From contig NZ_CP107942.1 in assembly GCF_036053395.1 (NCBI RefSeq), positions 5,794,501-5,858,500 of the forward strand: DNA of 64,000 nt, given 5' to 3'. Source of the stretch: Actinoplanes sp. NBC_00393 (GTDB lineage Bacteria; Actinomycetota; Actinomycetes; Mycobacteriales; Micromonosporaceae). Below, in pieces: positions 18,801 to 25,933 of the stretch (position 1 is its first letter; the number at the start of each line of letters is the position of its first letter). The notes below the pieces were generated by a model, which was given only the letters and a program-made list of their open reading frames with translations, was not told where the DNA came from and did no database searches. The position numbers and the translations under genes are program-made.

Positions 18801-19275
18801 GTGGGCAACAGCCATCGACCTCGACACGTACAGGGCGGACGACAATATCGGCGATCAGGTGTTGACCGCCCTGGCCGACGGGCAGCTCTCCGACGGGATG
18901 CAGCAAACGCCAACAAACTTGATGCGGCTGTGGAACCTCGCAAAAGACCATCTTGCCCAGCGGCACCTCGCGGTCGAAAACGTCCGCCGGCAGGATAATG
19001 CCGCTCTGGTAGAAGGCCGGATTCAGGCACGTGAAGCGTCGCTGGACCTGCAGATAGACAAGACGGCCGCGTTGCTGCGCCAGCTTCGTGCCGACGGGCG
19101 GAAGGCGAACATCCTGCGGCTTCACGAGTCGCGGTTGCGGAATCTTCGCGCGCGCAGGGCCGACATCCGGCTTGAGCTGGGCGCGCGAAAGGAACTCGAC
19201 ATCGGTCTGACCGCCGTGGCGGTAGCCCTCATCGAATCGGAGGCGCGTACTCCTTATCCATATACCAGCCGGTAG
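15886..19275 (+). CDS. Large SNF2/RapA-type DEAD-like helicase
   Basis: The 1129-aa product carries an N-terminal domain of about 190 residues with SH3/RapA-like strands. The SNF2 motor follows: ADEVGLGKT near 239, DEAH near 345, SATPLN near 370, and C-terminal motifs LLLSEVGSEGLDF near 680 and QRIGRLDRFGQ near 707. A long charged, helical C-terminus contains coiled-coil stretches (LDLQIDKTAALLRQLRADGR). It starts at ATG 15886 because GGAGGT stands seven nucleotides before it. Relatives are SNF2 ATPases of defence loci (DISARM DrmD, DpdE and RapA-like proteins), but none of the usual partners of those systems is here. Its 3' end overlaps the converging Hsp70 gene by 47 bp. The neighbours suggest a helicase whose complex is assembled or gated by a dedicated chaperone pair. 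Confidence 0.88.
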   Translation: MTENRRYEPPSSGYGWLKDLGVVECLVLGEVPDEDRDSIQAVAGDVRVTTSRIASRELHNGAYAFQRRGIWQSLIMSMGRPAAPAHAGRDRSIEDCDLTFAPEHFDSDWSRADPFAGSARFRQGDMVQSRGGGVIGRVRGFRLTAEHYQYDVDMQGEVKTYNEGSLVLVEGDPKDPAFWLSQQPARASHLALTLTWTKLRNALTDTLYSFGSSKTVFRAYQFKPVLKVLTGSTGRLLIADEVGLGKTIEAGLIWSELEQRHRLDRVLCVAPAVLSLKWKMEMERRFDRQLKIIRPADLSDFADRLRRGEDPKLHGVISLEALRGADKVLEQLAELHPRFDLVIVDEAHYLRNRESKSNALGRLLADWTDFLIFLSATPLNLGNDDLFNLINLLDEGQFGDRGVFDAQLEPNRILNEVAGALVDGGREKPRKLLTRLRELRAKQFGTMVTGRPDYKALCTLLDVGRPLRHDEVARARRLLAELNVLSGVLTRTRKAEVPDDKAIRVPCRIDVPWTDQERAYYESVKAWYMSRALEMNVPPGFATQMPLRQAASCIPASQQLMSERHPSAFLSEAADSEVEDFDEEGEADLSGLPRASSLTAPIPVDTKYEQVLAELLRLRGQGMRQVMIFSFFRRTLAYLESRLSSEFTVRVMHGGTNPAEREVIMREFRAGDFDMLLLSEVGSEGLDFEFCNVLVNYDLPWNPMRVEQRIGRLDRFGQKHEKIFIYNVHVPGTIETDIFQRLYDRIGVFRNSIGELEPILRSELAEITKNVLNPRLQPDEQRREIDRVAVAIEQRSHEIEKLRSAQAQLSGLDGLIVDGMTEHGPGNGRFIGTAEIRRLMDELVKRYGGRLGSPDPDGVFTVIGTPKLAERLRSSRVPEGGSRWSRSKLAALLQNGERLNCTVRTEVASRSDAELLSARHPLVKLALEVLEGENLALPRFGVLAVPGLPAGRRYLVTFDLASTTGLRPSLELWATAIDLDTYRADDNIGDQVLTALADGQLSDGMQQTPTNLMRLWNLAKDHLAQRHLAVENVRRQDNAALVEGRIQAREASLDLQIDKTAALLRQLRADGRKANILRLHESRLRNLRARRADIRLELGARKELDIGLTAVAVALIESEARTPYPYTSR

Positions 19276-20875
19276 GAACGATCGGCTCCCGATCCACCGC
19301 GCTGCGCAACTGCAGCCGTCCACTGTCGCGCCCTCGGATCACCGGCCACCGGTCGACCCTCATGTGCAGGGCGCGCCCTGATCCGTCGCGGATGAGGATC
19401 CGGCCGTCACAGTAAAGCTTGAAGTCCATCCGGTTGCCGAACCGCACGACCAGGCCGTCCATGGTCTGGTTGTCAACAGCCAAGCCGAGATACTCGCCCG
19501 ATGTCGACCGCACTCGCAGTCGGCCCGAGCCTGACCGCGGTCCGGGGAAGTCACGATCATGCCGGGCAAATCCCAGGTCGGATTGACCACTCAGGACCTG
19601 CTGCGGCGAGTAGAACGGCGTGTGCGCAGGGTAAAGGATCTCCTGCCGAAGCTGACCGCCCTCCTCCCACTCGATGATGAAGTCGAATCCTGGCCGGTGC
19701 AGGTTCAGCCTGCGATAACTGATGGTGTCTGCCAGACCTGCCACAATCGCCTCGTCGGGCTGTACGCCGGCGTTATCGAAGACTTGGGCACCAGGGAAGA
19801 GGGCGCCGAGCCGTCGTTCCACGTACGGGATGCGACTCATCCCGCCGGCGAGAAGGACATAGTCGACGTCCCCACGGAGCGCCTCCGGGGTGAGCACGCG
19901 CAGGTCGGCAGCGCTCCGATTGTCGCGCACTGTCAAGCGCGAGGCGCGCAGCGCGGCCCACACCAACGCTTCCGCGATGTCCATCTGGGGACGAAACGCC
20001 TCCTCCAGCTTCTCCCGGGTATAGGTGAGCATCGGCAGCTGTCCGAGCTGACGGGACGGCAGCATGATCCGATGCTCGGCCCGCTGCGACAACGCGATCT
20101 TGGCGTCTCGAGCGGCCCGAAGCACCAATGCGGTGAACAGTTCGGGACGCCGGGCACTGCTTGAACTGTGCCCCTGAGCTGCCAGATCGCTGGTGAGGTC
20201 CCCCGCGATCGCCTGATCGAGCTTGTCTCCGGCCAACTCGGCGCCGAGCGCAGAGAGAACGGAGATCTCTGGTTCCGTTCCCGGACCGTCGCTGAGCACG
20301 TCGAGCACTGCGATGTCCAGGGTTCCTCCGCCCATATCGAACACCAGCAGGCGGCCCTCGAGCCGCTCCCCGTAGAACAGCGAGCGATTCATCACCCAGG
20401 CAATACCCGCAGCGATCGGCTCGTCGACCAGCGTCGTCTCGTCGATGGGGAATCCGGCCTTCTCCGCGAGTCCCAGGAGCCGCTGCCGCTGCGCGCCGTC
20501 CCACATCGCCGGGCATCCCAGCCGAAGATCGCGCGCCATGCTGAGTGGCTGGTCCACCGCTTCAGCGCGTCGCCCGATCTCCGCCAGCAGCGCGGTGATC
20601 ACCTCGTCGGCTGGTATACGGCGGCCGGCGACCGACAACGTCTCCAGGTTCTGTGTGATGGCGCGCTTCGCGGACCGGATCACCGCATCACCTGACAGAT
20701 CGTCGGTGTCCTCGCCGACTAACAGCTGCTCGCCCCGGAAGCCAGCGATGGAAGGGAATGACCGGGTCGTCCGCCCCAAGGGCACGACCTCCACCGGCAG
20801 CCGTCCGGCGCGAGCAGCGACCAACGAGGTCGACGTCCCGAAATCCACTCCGACGGCATGCCCGTGAACCCCCAT
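19229..20875 (-). CDS. Hsp70-family ATPase with atypical C-terminus
   Basis: The 548-aa product has the complete Hsp70 actin-like fold signatures: DFGTST (11-16), a GGGTLDIAV phosphate-2 motif near 180, and the adenosine motif VLLAGGMSRIPYVERRL near 330-350. After about residue 390 there is no standard DnaK substrate-binding domain or EEVD/lid. Instead a short beta-rich tail follows (for example SGEYLGLAVDN, then DGRILIRDGSG). It is therefore a specialised Hsp70 rather than housekeeping DnaK. ATG 20875 follows GGGAGC. It lies 10 nt after the gene for a GrpE-like protein (20886-22796), forming a two-gene chaperone operon that converges on the helicase. Client and function are inference; the family is clear. 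Confidence 0.9.
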   Translation of the reverse strand: MGVHGHAVGVDFGTSTSLVAARAGRLPVEVVPLGRTTRSFPSIAGFRGEQLLVGEDTDDLSGDAVIRSAKRAITQNLETLSVAGRRIPADEVITALLAEIGRRAEAVDQPLSMARDLRLGCPAMWDGAQRQRLLGLAEKAGFPIDETTLVDEPIAAGIAWVMNRSLFYGERLEGRLLVFDMGGGTLDIAVLDVLSDGPGTEPEISVLSALGAELAGDKLDQAIAGDLTSDLAAQGHSSSSARRPELFTALVLRAARDAKIALSQRAEHRIMLPSRQLGQLPMLTYTREKLEEAFRPQMDIAEALVWAALRASRLTVRDNRSAADLRVLTPEALRGDVDYVLLAGGMSRIPYVERRLGALFPGAQVFDNAGVQPDEAIVAGLADTISYRRLNLHRPGFDFIIEWEEGGQLRQEILYPAHTPFYSPQQVLSGQSDLGFARHDRDFPGPRSGSGRLRVRSTSGEYLGLAVDNQTMDGLVVRFGNRMDFKLYCDGRILIRDGSGRALHMRVDRWPVIRGRDSGRLQLRSAVDREPIVPTGWYMDKEYAPPIR

Positions 20876-20885
20876 GAACCGCTCC

Positions 20886-22796
20886 CTACACGATCGTCAC
20901 CAGCGCCTTGTCGAGCAGAATGTCTTCACCGCTCGGTCGCCACCTGTAGCCAGGTCGGATCACCGTAACCGGCACTCCCGGCTCGGGTAAATCACCGATT
21001 GGATCGTGAGTGGATGGGTCGAACGGTGATTCCTCGCCGGTTTTCCCCAGGGGTTCCAGATCGTGCACGGCAACGAGCGCACGTACCCGATCGACGAGCA
21101 TTTTTGAGGCGGCGTTCTCCGCCGCCAACTCTTCCACTTCGGCGGCGAGTTCCGCGAGTGACCGAACACCATCGATGCGGATCTGCCGGTCCTGCGCCGA
21201 ACGCAACTGCACTGCCTGCGTGTGGTCGCTGCGCACCATCTCTTCGAGGCGGCGACAGCGTTCGGCCAATTCCGCCGATTGGCGCTCGGCCTGCTGTACC
21301 AGCGCTTCGGCTTGGGCGACTTCCTTGCGGGCCCGCTGCAATTCCTGATTTTGCCGTTCGGACTCCTCGGCACCAGCAAGGACTTTCAGCCAACCCGCTA
21401 CAGCGGGGTTGTCGCCCGCGATCCGCCGCAGCGCCGCGGCCACCGACCTGGGCGGGATCAGGGAAACGAACTCACCCGGTAGGCCGAATACTGCGCCCAG
21501 CCGCGCAACGGTGTTCGCCCTCGCCAGTTCTTGGAGGACGAGAGGACGCACAATCTGCTCGGCAACGTCTTGCAGCGAGGTGACGCCCCCGAACCCTCCG
21601 CGGGCCGCAGCGGTCAGATCCTTCAGCGTTACACCGACCCACCACTGGTCGGCTGCCAGGACGCCAGGCTGCACCTGAGCAATCGCCCGAAGCAGCGCGA
21701 CACGACCGCCATGGGGCGTGAATGGCAGGCGGATAGCTACGGCAGCCATCGAACTGAGGTCCAGGTCCCCGGATTTGTCCTTGGCCTGGAGGATGAGGGC
21801 TGCGACCTGCCGAAGCGTGGCCTCGATGACGTCGGCATAACGCGGTCCGCCTGCGGCAACAGCAGAAGCTACCTCGACCAGGTTAGACACCAGGGCTGGC
21901 GTCACCTCATCCTCGGTCGCAGCGCAGCGGCGCAACAGCTCCGCAAAGGCGTCCCGTTGTTCAGAGGTGTTACCTCCCGTTGAAGCGATCTGTCCCACTG
22001 CGGCGGCTAGCAGTGCGTCGAGTGCCAAGTCGTCAGGCAGGCCCGGCATGTCCGACGGCGCGACGTTCGGGGTCTCGACAGTCGGCTCAGCCGGCTCCGG
22101 AGCCGCCCCGTCGGGCTGCTCGGGAAATTGAGCTGCCGGTGACGGCGCCGGATCAGCGGGCACCGGAGTTGAAGATTCGCCTGGCTGCTCGCCGGGCTCC
22201 GCTGCCGTCTCGAGTGCCGAGCCTCCGAGCTCCGGGAGGGCGGTGGGCTCGTCGATCGCGTCGCGCTGGTCCGGCTTCCCCCCGGTCGTCTCGGGATGTG
22301 CCTCGACAGGTCGCCCAGCCTCGTCAAGTGTCCCTTGCACGGGCTGCAGCGACGGGTCACCACCGATCCACGCGACCTTCATCCGTTCCGTCGCGGGCGA
22401 TCCTAAGGTTTTGATTGCGTCATGCTGAAGCAGACGGTGCCACGCATCGGGCACGAATTTGTCCACGTCGAAGTCGGACACGCCAAGGCGGGACAAGGCG
22501 CGCCTGATCGCCTTTTGACTGATTGGCTCGCCGCTCTCCGCGACCACGCGAAGAACGACAGCTGCCGGATTCGACTGGAATGCAGCGTCGACTGATTCCG
22601 GGTCGATGAGGTGTTGATAGCGCAATGACTGCCGAGACAACGTCTCGTCGGCTGCGCTCAGGGTGAGCTCCTCCTCCGTTCCGTCGTCCTCCCACCTAAC
22701 AAGGTACTGGCCCCCGTCCTGGATAAGGATTTCGCCAATACGCGGTACCACTCGCTTCGAAGAGCTGGGGTGCCGGACGACAACGTCATGGTTCAC
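20886..22796 (-). CDS. Multidomain protein with coiled coil and GrpE-like C-terminal domain
   Basis: The 636-aa product has a small SH3/Tudor-like N-terminus (residues about 15-45, YLVRWEDDG), a winged-helix-like region (about 80-140, EPISQKAIRRALSRLG), and a Pro/Glu-rich linker (about 160-255). A helical middle follows, then a long coiled coil (about 465-575). The final 60 residues read like the GrpE beta-domain: a Gly-Glu pair, FDP (592-594) then Ser-Thr-His (His597), a turn, VTVIRPGYRW, and a final VTIV strand. Coiled coil plus that domain is the arrangement of GrpE, the nucleotide exchange factor of Hsp70, and the gene is directly upstream of an Hsp70 gene. The GTG at 22796 has no ribosome site, but TACAGT (22804-22809, minus strand) seven nucleotides before it would fit a leaderless transcript. 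The role of the first 450 residues is unknown. Confidence 0.8.
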   Translation of the reverse strand: MNHDVVVRHPSSSKRVVPRIGEILIQDGGQYLVRWEDDGTEEELTLSAADETLSRQSLRYQHLIDPESVDAAFQSNPAAVVLRVVAESGEPISQKAIRRALSRLGVSDFDVDKFVPDAWHRLLQHDAIKTLGSPATERMKVAWIGGDPSLQPVQGTLDEAGRPVEAHPETTGGKPDQRDAIDEPTALPELGGSALETAAEPGEQPGESSTPVPADPAPSPAAQFPEQPDGAAPEPAEPTVETPNVAPSDMPGLPDDLALDALLAAAVGQIASTGGNTSEQRDAFAELLRRCAATEDEVTPALVSNLVEVASAVAAGGPRYADVIEATLRQVAALILQAKDKSGDLDLSSMAAVAIRLPFTPHGGRVALLRAIAQVQPGVLAADQWWVGVTLKDLTAAARGGFGGVTSLQDVAEQIVRPLVLQELARANTVARLGAVFGLPGEFVSLIPPRSVAAALRRIAGDNPAVAGWLKVLAGAEESERQNQELQRARKEVAQAEALVQQAERQSAELAERCRRLEEMVRSDHTQAVQLRSAQDRQIRIDGVRSLAELAAEVEELAAENAASKMLVDRVRALVAVHDLEPLGKTGEESPFDPSTHDPIGDLPEPGVPVTVIRPGYRWRPSGEDILLDKALVTIV

Positions 22797-23130
22797 GGAT
22801 GCGACTGTAGTGGGTGCTTCTCTCCTCTCAGCCGAGCGTCAGCAGGTCTTTGGCCGACGGCAGGATGACCGCGGCCGGAAACGTCGCCCAGGCATCTTCA
22901 TCAACTCACGTTGCGTAGCGGACGGCATCGTGCTCACGGCCGAACGGTTCGGCTCGTGGCGACGCCGGCGATGCGAACGTCGTCACGCGGCGCCTTCGCT
23001 GACACAGGGTGTGGTGTACACACCTAGCCAAGACTATGTCTGTTGACATAGTTCTTTGATGCTGCTTTGATTGTCGGGGTTGCGGGACGCTCGTGCCGTG
23101 TACACCACCATTCTCAGTTCGGAGGTTCTG
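22797..23130. other. 334-bp divergent intergenic region
   Basis: This stretch lies between the GrpE-like gene (minus) and the lipoprotein gene (plus). It holds the possible leaderless promoter TACAGT for the minus gene and an 8-bp inverted repeat that overlaps a TTGACA hexamer for the plus gene. A GTGTACAC palindrome lies near 23014-23021. No convincing coding frame is seen; frames across it look like shadows. Confidence 0.5.
23033..23065 (+). promoter_or_regulatory. Promoter with overlapping operator-like palindrome
   Basis: ACTATGTC (23033-23040), TGTT and GACATAGT (23045-23052) form a perfect 8-bp inverted repeat. TTGACA (23043-23048) sits inside it, and a weak TTTGAT at -10 distance (17-nt spacer) follows. 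The arrangement fits a repressible promoter for the lipoprotein-to-toxin cluster starting at 23131. Confidence 0.45.
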
Positions 23131-23721
23131 ATGACGCGTGTCCAGATCACGCCCGCCAAGAAGCGCCTGTGGCCCTGGCTCGCCGGCGCCGCCGTAGCCC
23201 TCACGCTGATCGGCTGCGCCAGCGCCGGCGAAGGCGAGGACACCGCCGCCGCCAACGCCCCGGCCGAGGCCGGCACTGCCGCACCCGCCGAGCAGAAGAC
23301 CGAGAAGGAAGAGAAGGAGAAGACGCCCGGCCTCAACGACCCCGCTCGGGACGGGAAGTTCGAGTTCACCGTCACGAAGGTGAAGTGCCGCGTGAACAAG
23401 GTCGGCACGAACCTGCTCGGCCAGAAGGCGCAGGGCGAGTTCTGCCTGATCGACATCAAGGTGAAGAACATCGGCAAGGAGGCGCAGCTCTTCACTGACT
23501 CGGCGCAGAAGGCCTTCGACGCCAAGAAGGTCGAGTACTCGCCGGACTCCTCGGCCGCCATCTACGCCAACGGGGAGAGCCAACTGCTGCTCGAGGAGAT
23601 CAACCCGGGCAACTCGGCCAAGGGCAAGCTGGTCTTCGACGTGCCGGAGGGCACCAAGCTCACCTCACTCGAGCTGCACGACTCGATCTTCTCCGGCGGC
23701 GTGACGGTGAACCTCAAGTGA
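23131..23721 (+). CDS. Lipoprotein, DUF4352-like
   Basis: The 196-aa product has a signal peptide with lipobox LTLIGC near residue 29. An Ala/Glu/Lys-rich linker follows, then an extracytoplasmic beta-sandwich of DUF4352 type: FEFTVTKVKC, then FCLIDIKVKNIG, and a final TVNLK strand. Such domains are secreted Ig-like modules, often with other cell-envelope genes. ATG 23131 is preceded by GGAGG with good spacing. Its TGA overlaps the GTG of the next gene by four bases, so both are in one operon. A ligand or envelope sensor role is usual for the family; none is proven. Confidence 0.8.
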   Translation: MTRVQITPAKKRLWPWLAGAAVALTLIGCASAGEGEDTAAANAPAEAGTAAPAEQKTEKEEKEKTPGLNDPARDGKFEFTVTKVKCRVNKVGTNLLGQKAQGEFCLIDIKVKNIGKEAQLFTDSAQKAFDAKKVEYSPDSSAAIYANGESQLLLEEINPGNSAKGKLVFDVPEGTKLTSLELHDSIFSGGVTVNLK

Positions 23722-24218
23722 CCGAGCCGAAGCAGAAGAGACTCTGGCCTGTCGCAGCCGGCGCCGTCGCCGCGCTGGTGCTGATCGCGGCGACCATCCT
23801 GGCCACGCTCGCGGTCACCGCGCCCGACGAGCCGCAGCAGCCGGCCGCCCAGGCGTTGAGCGCCTGGCAGCAGGAGCAGGAAGTGCCGACTCCCACAGTG
23901 GAGCCAACCCCCACTGCGGGGCCGACACTTTCGGCCGCGAACCTCACGCTCACCCCGAAGGTGATCAAGAAGCAGTGCTTCGGCTCAGCCGGGTGCAGCG
24001 TCGAAGTCAAGGTCGAGGTCGGGTACGACGGACCGACGCTCTCGCCGGACGACACCTGGGAGGTCATCTACGAGGTGAAGGGTGACGAGGACGGCCCGAT
24101 CATCGATTCGTTCGAGCTGACCGGCGACCGCTACGACCAGGACGAGATCAGCGTGAGCACCAAAACCAGCAAAACCAAGATCAGCGTCAAGGTCACCAGC
24201 ATCGAGCGTCAGGGCTGA
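23718..24218 (+). CDS. Membrane-anchored secreted protein, unknown
   Basis: The 166-aa product has a short basic N-terminus (TEPKQKRLW) and one hydrophobic helix (about residues 10-33, AAGAVAALVLIAATILATLAV). A Pro/Thr-rich stalk follows (about 40-70), then an extracytoplasmic beta-rich domain with a Cys pair in KKQCFGSAGCSVEVK. It resembles the preceding protein in layout (the two share the KKRLWPW/KQKRLWPV start), suggesting duplication or joint localisation. GTG 23718 overlaps the previous stop (GTGA). No enzyme motif is seen. Confidence 0.75.
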   Translation: MTEPKQKRLWPVAAGAVAALVLIAATILATLAVTAPDEPQQPAAQALSAWQQEQEVPTPTVEPTPTAGPTLSAANLTLTPKVIKKQCFGSAGCSVEVKVEVGYDGPTLSPDDTWEVIYEVKGDEDGPIIDSFELTGDRYDQDEISVSTKTSKTKISVKVTSIERQG

Positions 24219-24223
24219 TCGAG

Positions 24224-24715
24224 GTGAAGTACTTCGTGGGCACGGACGCCCCAGCACGCCAGCGCGGCAAGAAGCCGCACGAACTCGCTGCGCTCGAGGT
24301 CATTCCGTACGAGGTGGCCCAGCGCGATGTCGCGCTCATCAAGGCAGTGGTCGAGGCGAAGACCTTGGGAGACGTACGCCGCTCGCCGCTCGCCCTGCCG
24401 CTGGTGCGCAAGCGGTTCGCCAACCGGGAGTTCGACGGCGCCCCGCCTTTCCACACGCTGCCCGACGACACCCCGTTCGACTGGTACGACGAGCTCGACG
24501 TCTACTGGCGCCCCGAGGCCCGGCTGCGCACCGCTGACCTGGCCCCGCCCAGCGTTCTCGCCAAGTTCGGCCGGCCCGATCGCGGCTACGGGATGGACTA
24601 CGAGCCGGCGACCTGGCTTCCCCTCGAAGAGCAGGCCGAGATCGAGGCCGCACTGCGCCACCTCGGCCACGAGATCGTCTACGACGCCACCATCCTCCCC
24701 GGCTACCGCGCCTGA
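24224..24715 (+). CDS. Hypothetical soluble protein
   Basis: The 163-aa product starts at GTG 24224, five nucleotides after the previous stop. It is rich in charged and aromatic residues, with the segments FDWYDELDVYWRP and GYGMDYEPATWLP, and no signal peptide or membrane helix. I do not recognise a family. It lies in one run with the secreted proteins before it and the small protein after it (13-nt gap), so it is probably cytoplasmic support for the EcsC/toxin cluster. Confidence 0.65.
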   Translation: MKYFVGTDAPARQRGKKPHELAALEVIPYEVAQRDVALIKAVVEAKTLGDVRRSPLALPLVRKRFANREFDGAPPFHTLPDDTPFDWYDELDVYWRPEARLRTADLAPPSVLAKFGRPDRGYGMDYEPATWLPLEEQAEIEAALRHLGHEIVYDATILPGYRA

Positions 24716-24728
24716 ACAGGGAGAACTG

Positions 24729-25151
24729 ATGAGCGACACGACCACCCTCGAACGCCGCGACGCCGACCTGCGGGTGATCGCCGAATTCAGCAACGCCGAC
24801 ACCGACGTCTACCCGGTCGGACCTCAGCGCCTGGTCATCGAGACGACCGAGAAGGGCATCGACTCCGCGATCCTGCGCCGTGCTGACCGGCGGCTGGGCG
24901 AGATGGTCGCGGAGTTCAACGAGATCCTCGGCGTCGGCGGTTTCCGCAGCATGGTCGTGCAGTACACCGAGGACCGGCTGGCCGCCCTGCCCTCCGACGG
25001 TGACGCCTTCCACCGCGGACTGCTCGATCTGTACGACGACCTCGCCGGCCGGGAGCGCGTCGACCCGGACCGCACGCTCGCCGCCGCGCTGCGCGTACCC
25101 GAAGAAACCCTGCGTGCCTGCTTGCAGGTCGCCCGCCAGCAAAGCCTCTGA
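24729..25151 (+). CDS. Hypothetical small soluble protein
   Basis: The 140-aa product starts at ATG 24729 after GGGAGAACTG, which provides a ribosome site. It is acidic with Leu/Arg-rich helices (ILRRADRRLGEMVAEFNEIL) and no membrane segment. No domain is recognised. An in-frame open stretch upstream overlaps the previous gene and is not used, since the gene-like composition and the ribosome site begin at 24729. The position between a hypothetical gene and the EcsC-family gene suggests shared transcription. Confidence 0.65.
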   Translation: MSDTTTLERRDADLRVIAEFSNADTDVYPVGPQRLVIETTEKGIDSAILRRADRRLGEMVAEFNEILGVGGFRSMVVQYTEDRLAALPSDGDAFHRGLLDLYDDLAGRERVDPDRTLAAALRVPEETLRACLQVARQQSL

Positions 25152-25170
25152 CCCTTTGAACGGAGAACAA

Positions 25171-25833
25171 ATGGACGTCAAGGACGAGAGCGATTCCCAT
25201 GCGATGGTCCGCTTCTTCCAGAACATGGTCGTCAAGGTCACCCAGGACGGCCTAGGCCCGATCACCGGATCGATTCCGTACGCGGAGGCCCGCCTCGGCA
25301 AGGTCGACCCGGAAATGCGCGAACAGGAAATCGAGCGGGTGATCGACCGGCTGGTCAAGGAGTCGATGGCCGCATCGTCGACGAACGGGTTCGTCACCGG
25401 CCTGGGCGGTTTCGTGACCATGCCCCTGACGCTCCCCGCAAACGTCGCCGGCGCGCTGGTAATCAACGCACGGCTCGTGGGCGCGATCGCCCATCTTCGC
25501 GGCTACAACATCGCGGATCCGCACGTGCAGACCGTCATCACTTTGGCGACGGCGGGCGGAACGCTGGCGAGCACGCTGCAGGGCGTCGGCGTCAAGATCG
25601 GGACAAAGCTGACCGCGCAGGCAATCAAAGCAATCCCGATCGCCGTCATCCGAAAGATCAACGCCCGGGTGGGTTTCATGCTCCTCGCGAAATATGGGAC
25701 GCAACGGTCGGTTCTCACCCTGGCCAAGGGCATCCCGATCGCCGGCGGCCTCGTCGGAGCCGGGGTGGATACCACCTTTACCGCATTTGTCGGCCGGGCG
25801 GCCAAAGCAAGCTTCCCGGCCCACCTCCGATAG
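25171..25833 (+). CDS. EcsC-family protein
   Basis: The 220-aa product has the EcsC pattern. Hydrophobic helices start with FVTGLGGFVTMPLTLPANVAG and a conserved Ala/Arg-rich stretch (LVINARLVGAIAHLRGYNI), and hydrophobic helices follow to the C-terminus (GIPIAGGLVGAGVDTTFTAF). EcsC proteins are membrane-associated, of poorly known function, and frequent near secretion and polymorphic toxin genes. ATG 25171 follows CGGAGAAC. It stands 101 nt before the WXG-like toxin gene, so it may help export or membrane handling of that toxin, which is inference. Confidence 0.78.
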   Translation: MDVKDESDSHAMVRFFQNMVVKVTQDGLGPITGSIPYAEARLGKVDPEMREQEIERVIDRLVKESMAASSTNGFVTGLGGFVTMPLTLPANVAGALVINARLVGAIAHLRGYNIADPHVQTVITLATAGGTLASTLQGVGVKIGTKLTAQAIKAIPIAVIRKINARVGFMLLAKYGTQRSVLTLAKGIPIAGGLVGAGVDTTFTAFVGRAAKASFPAHLR

Positions 25834-25933
25834 CGAAATCCCATGAAGCTGGGCCCCTCGGTGCGATCGACCTCTATGATCGATGCACTTTGATGTCCAG
25901 GTGTGCGAATCGCAACGGGAGGCCGTCCGCCCG

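Noticed and set aside
15886..19275. DISARM (DrmD) or Dpd helicase
   Set aside because: The helicase is similar in type, but no DrmABC, methylase or deazapurine genes stand beside it.
19229..20875. Housekeeping DnaK
   Set aside because: It lacks the DnaK substrate-binding domain and lid, and no dnaJ or hspR gene is near.
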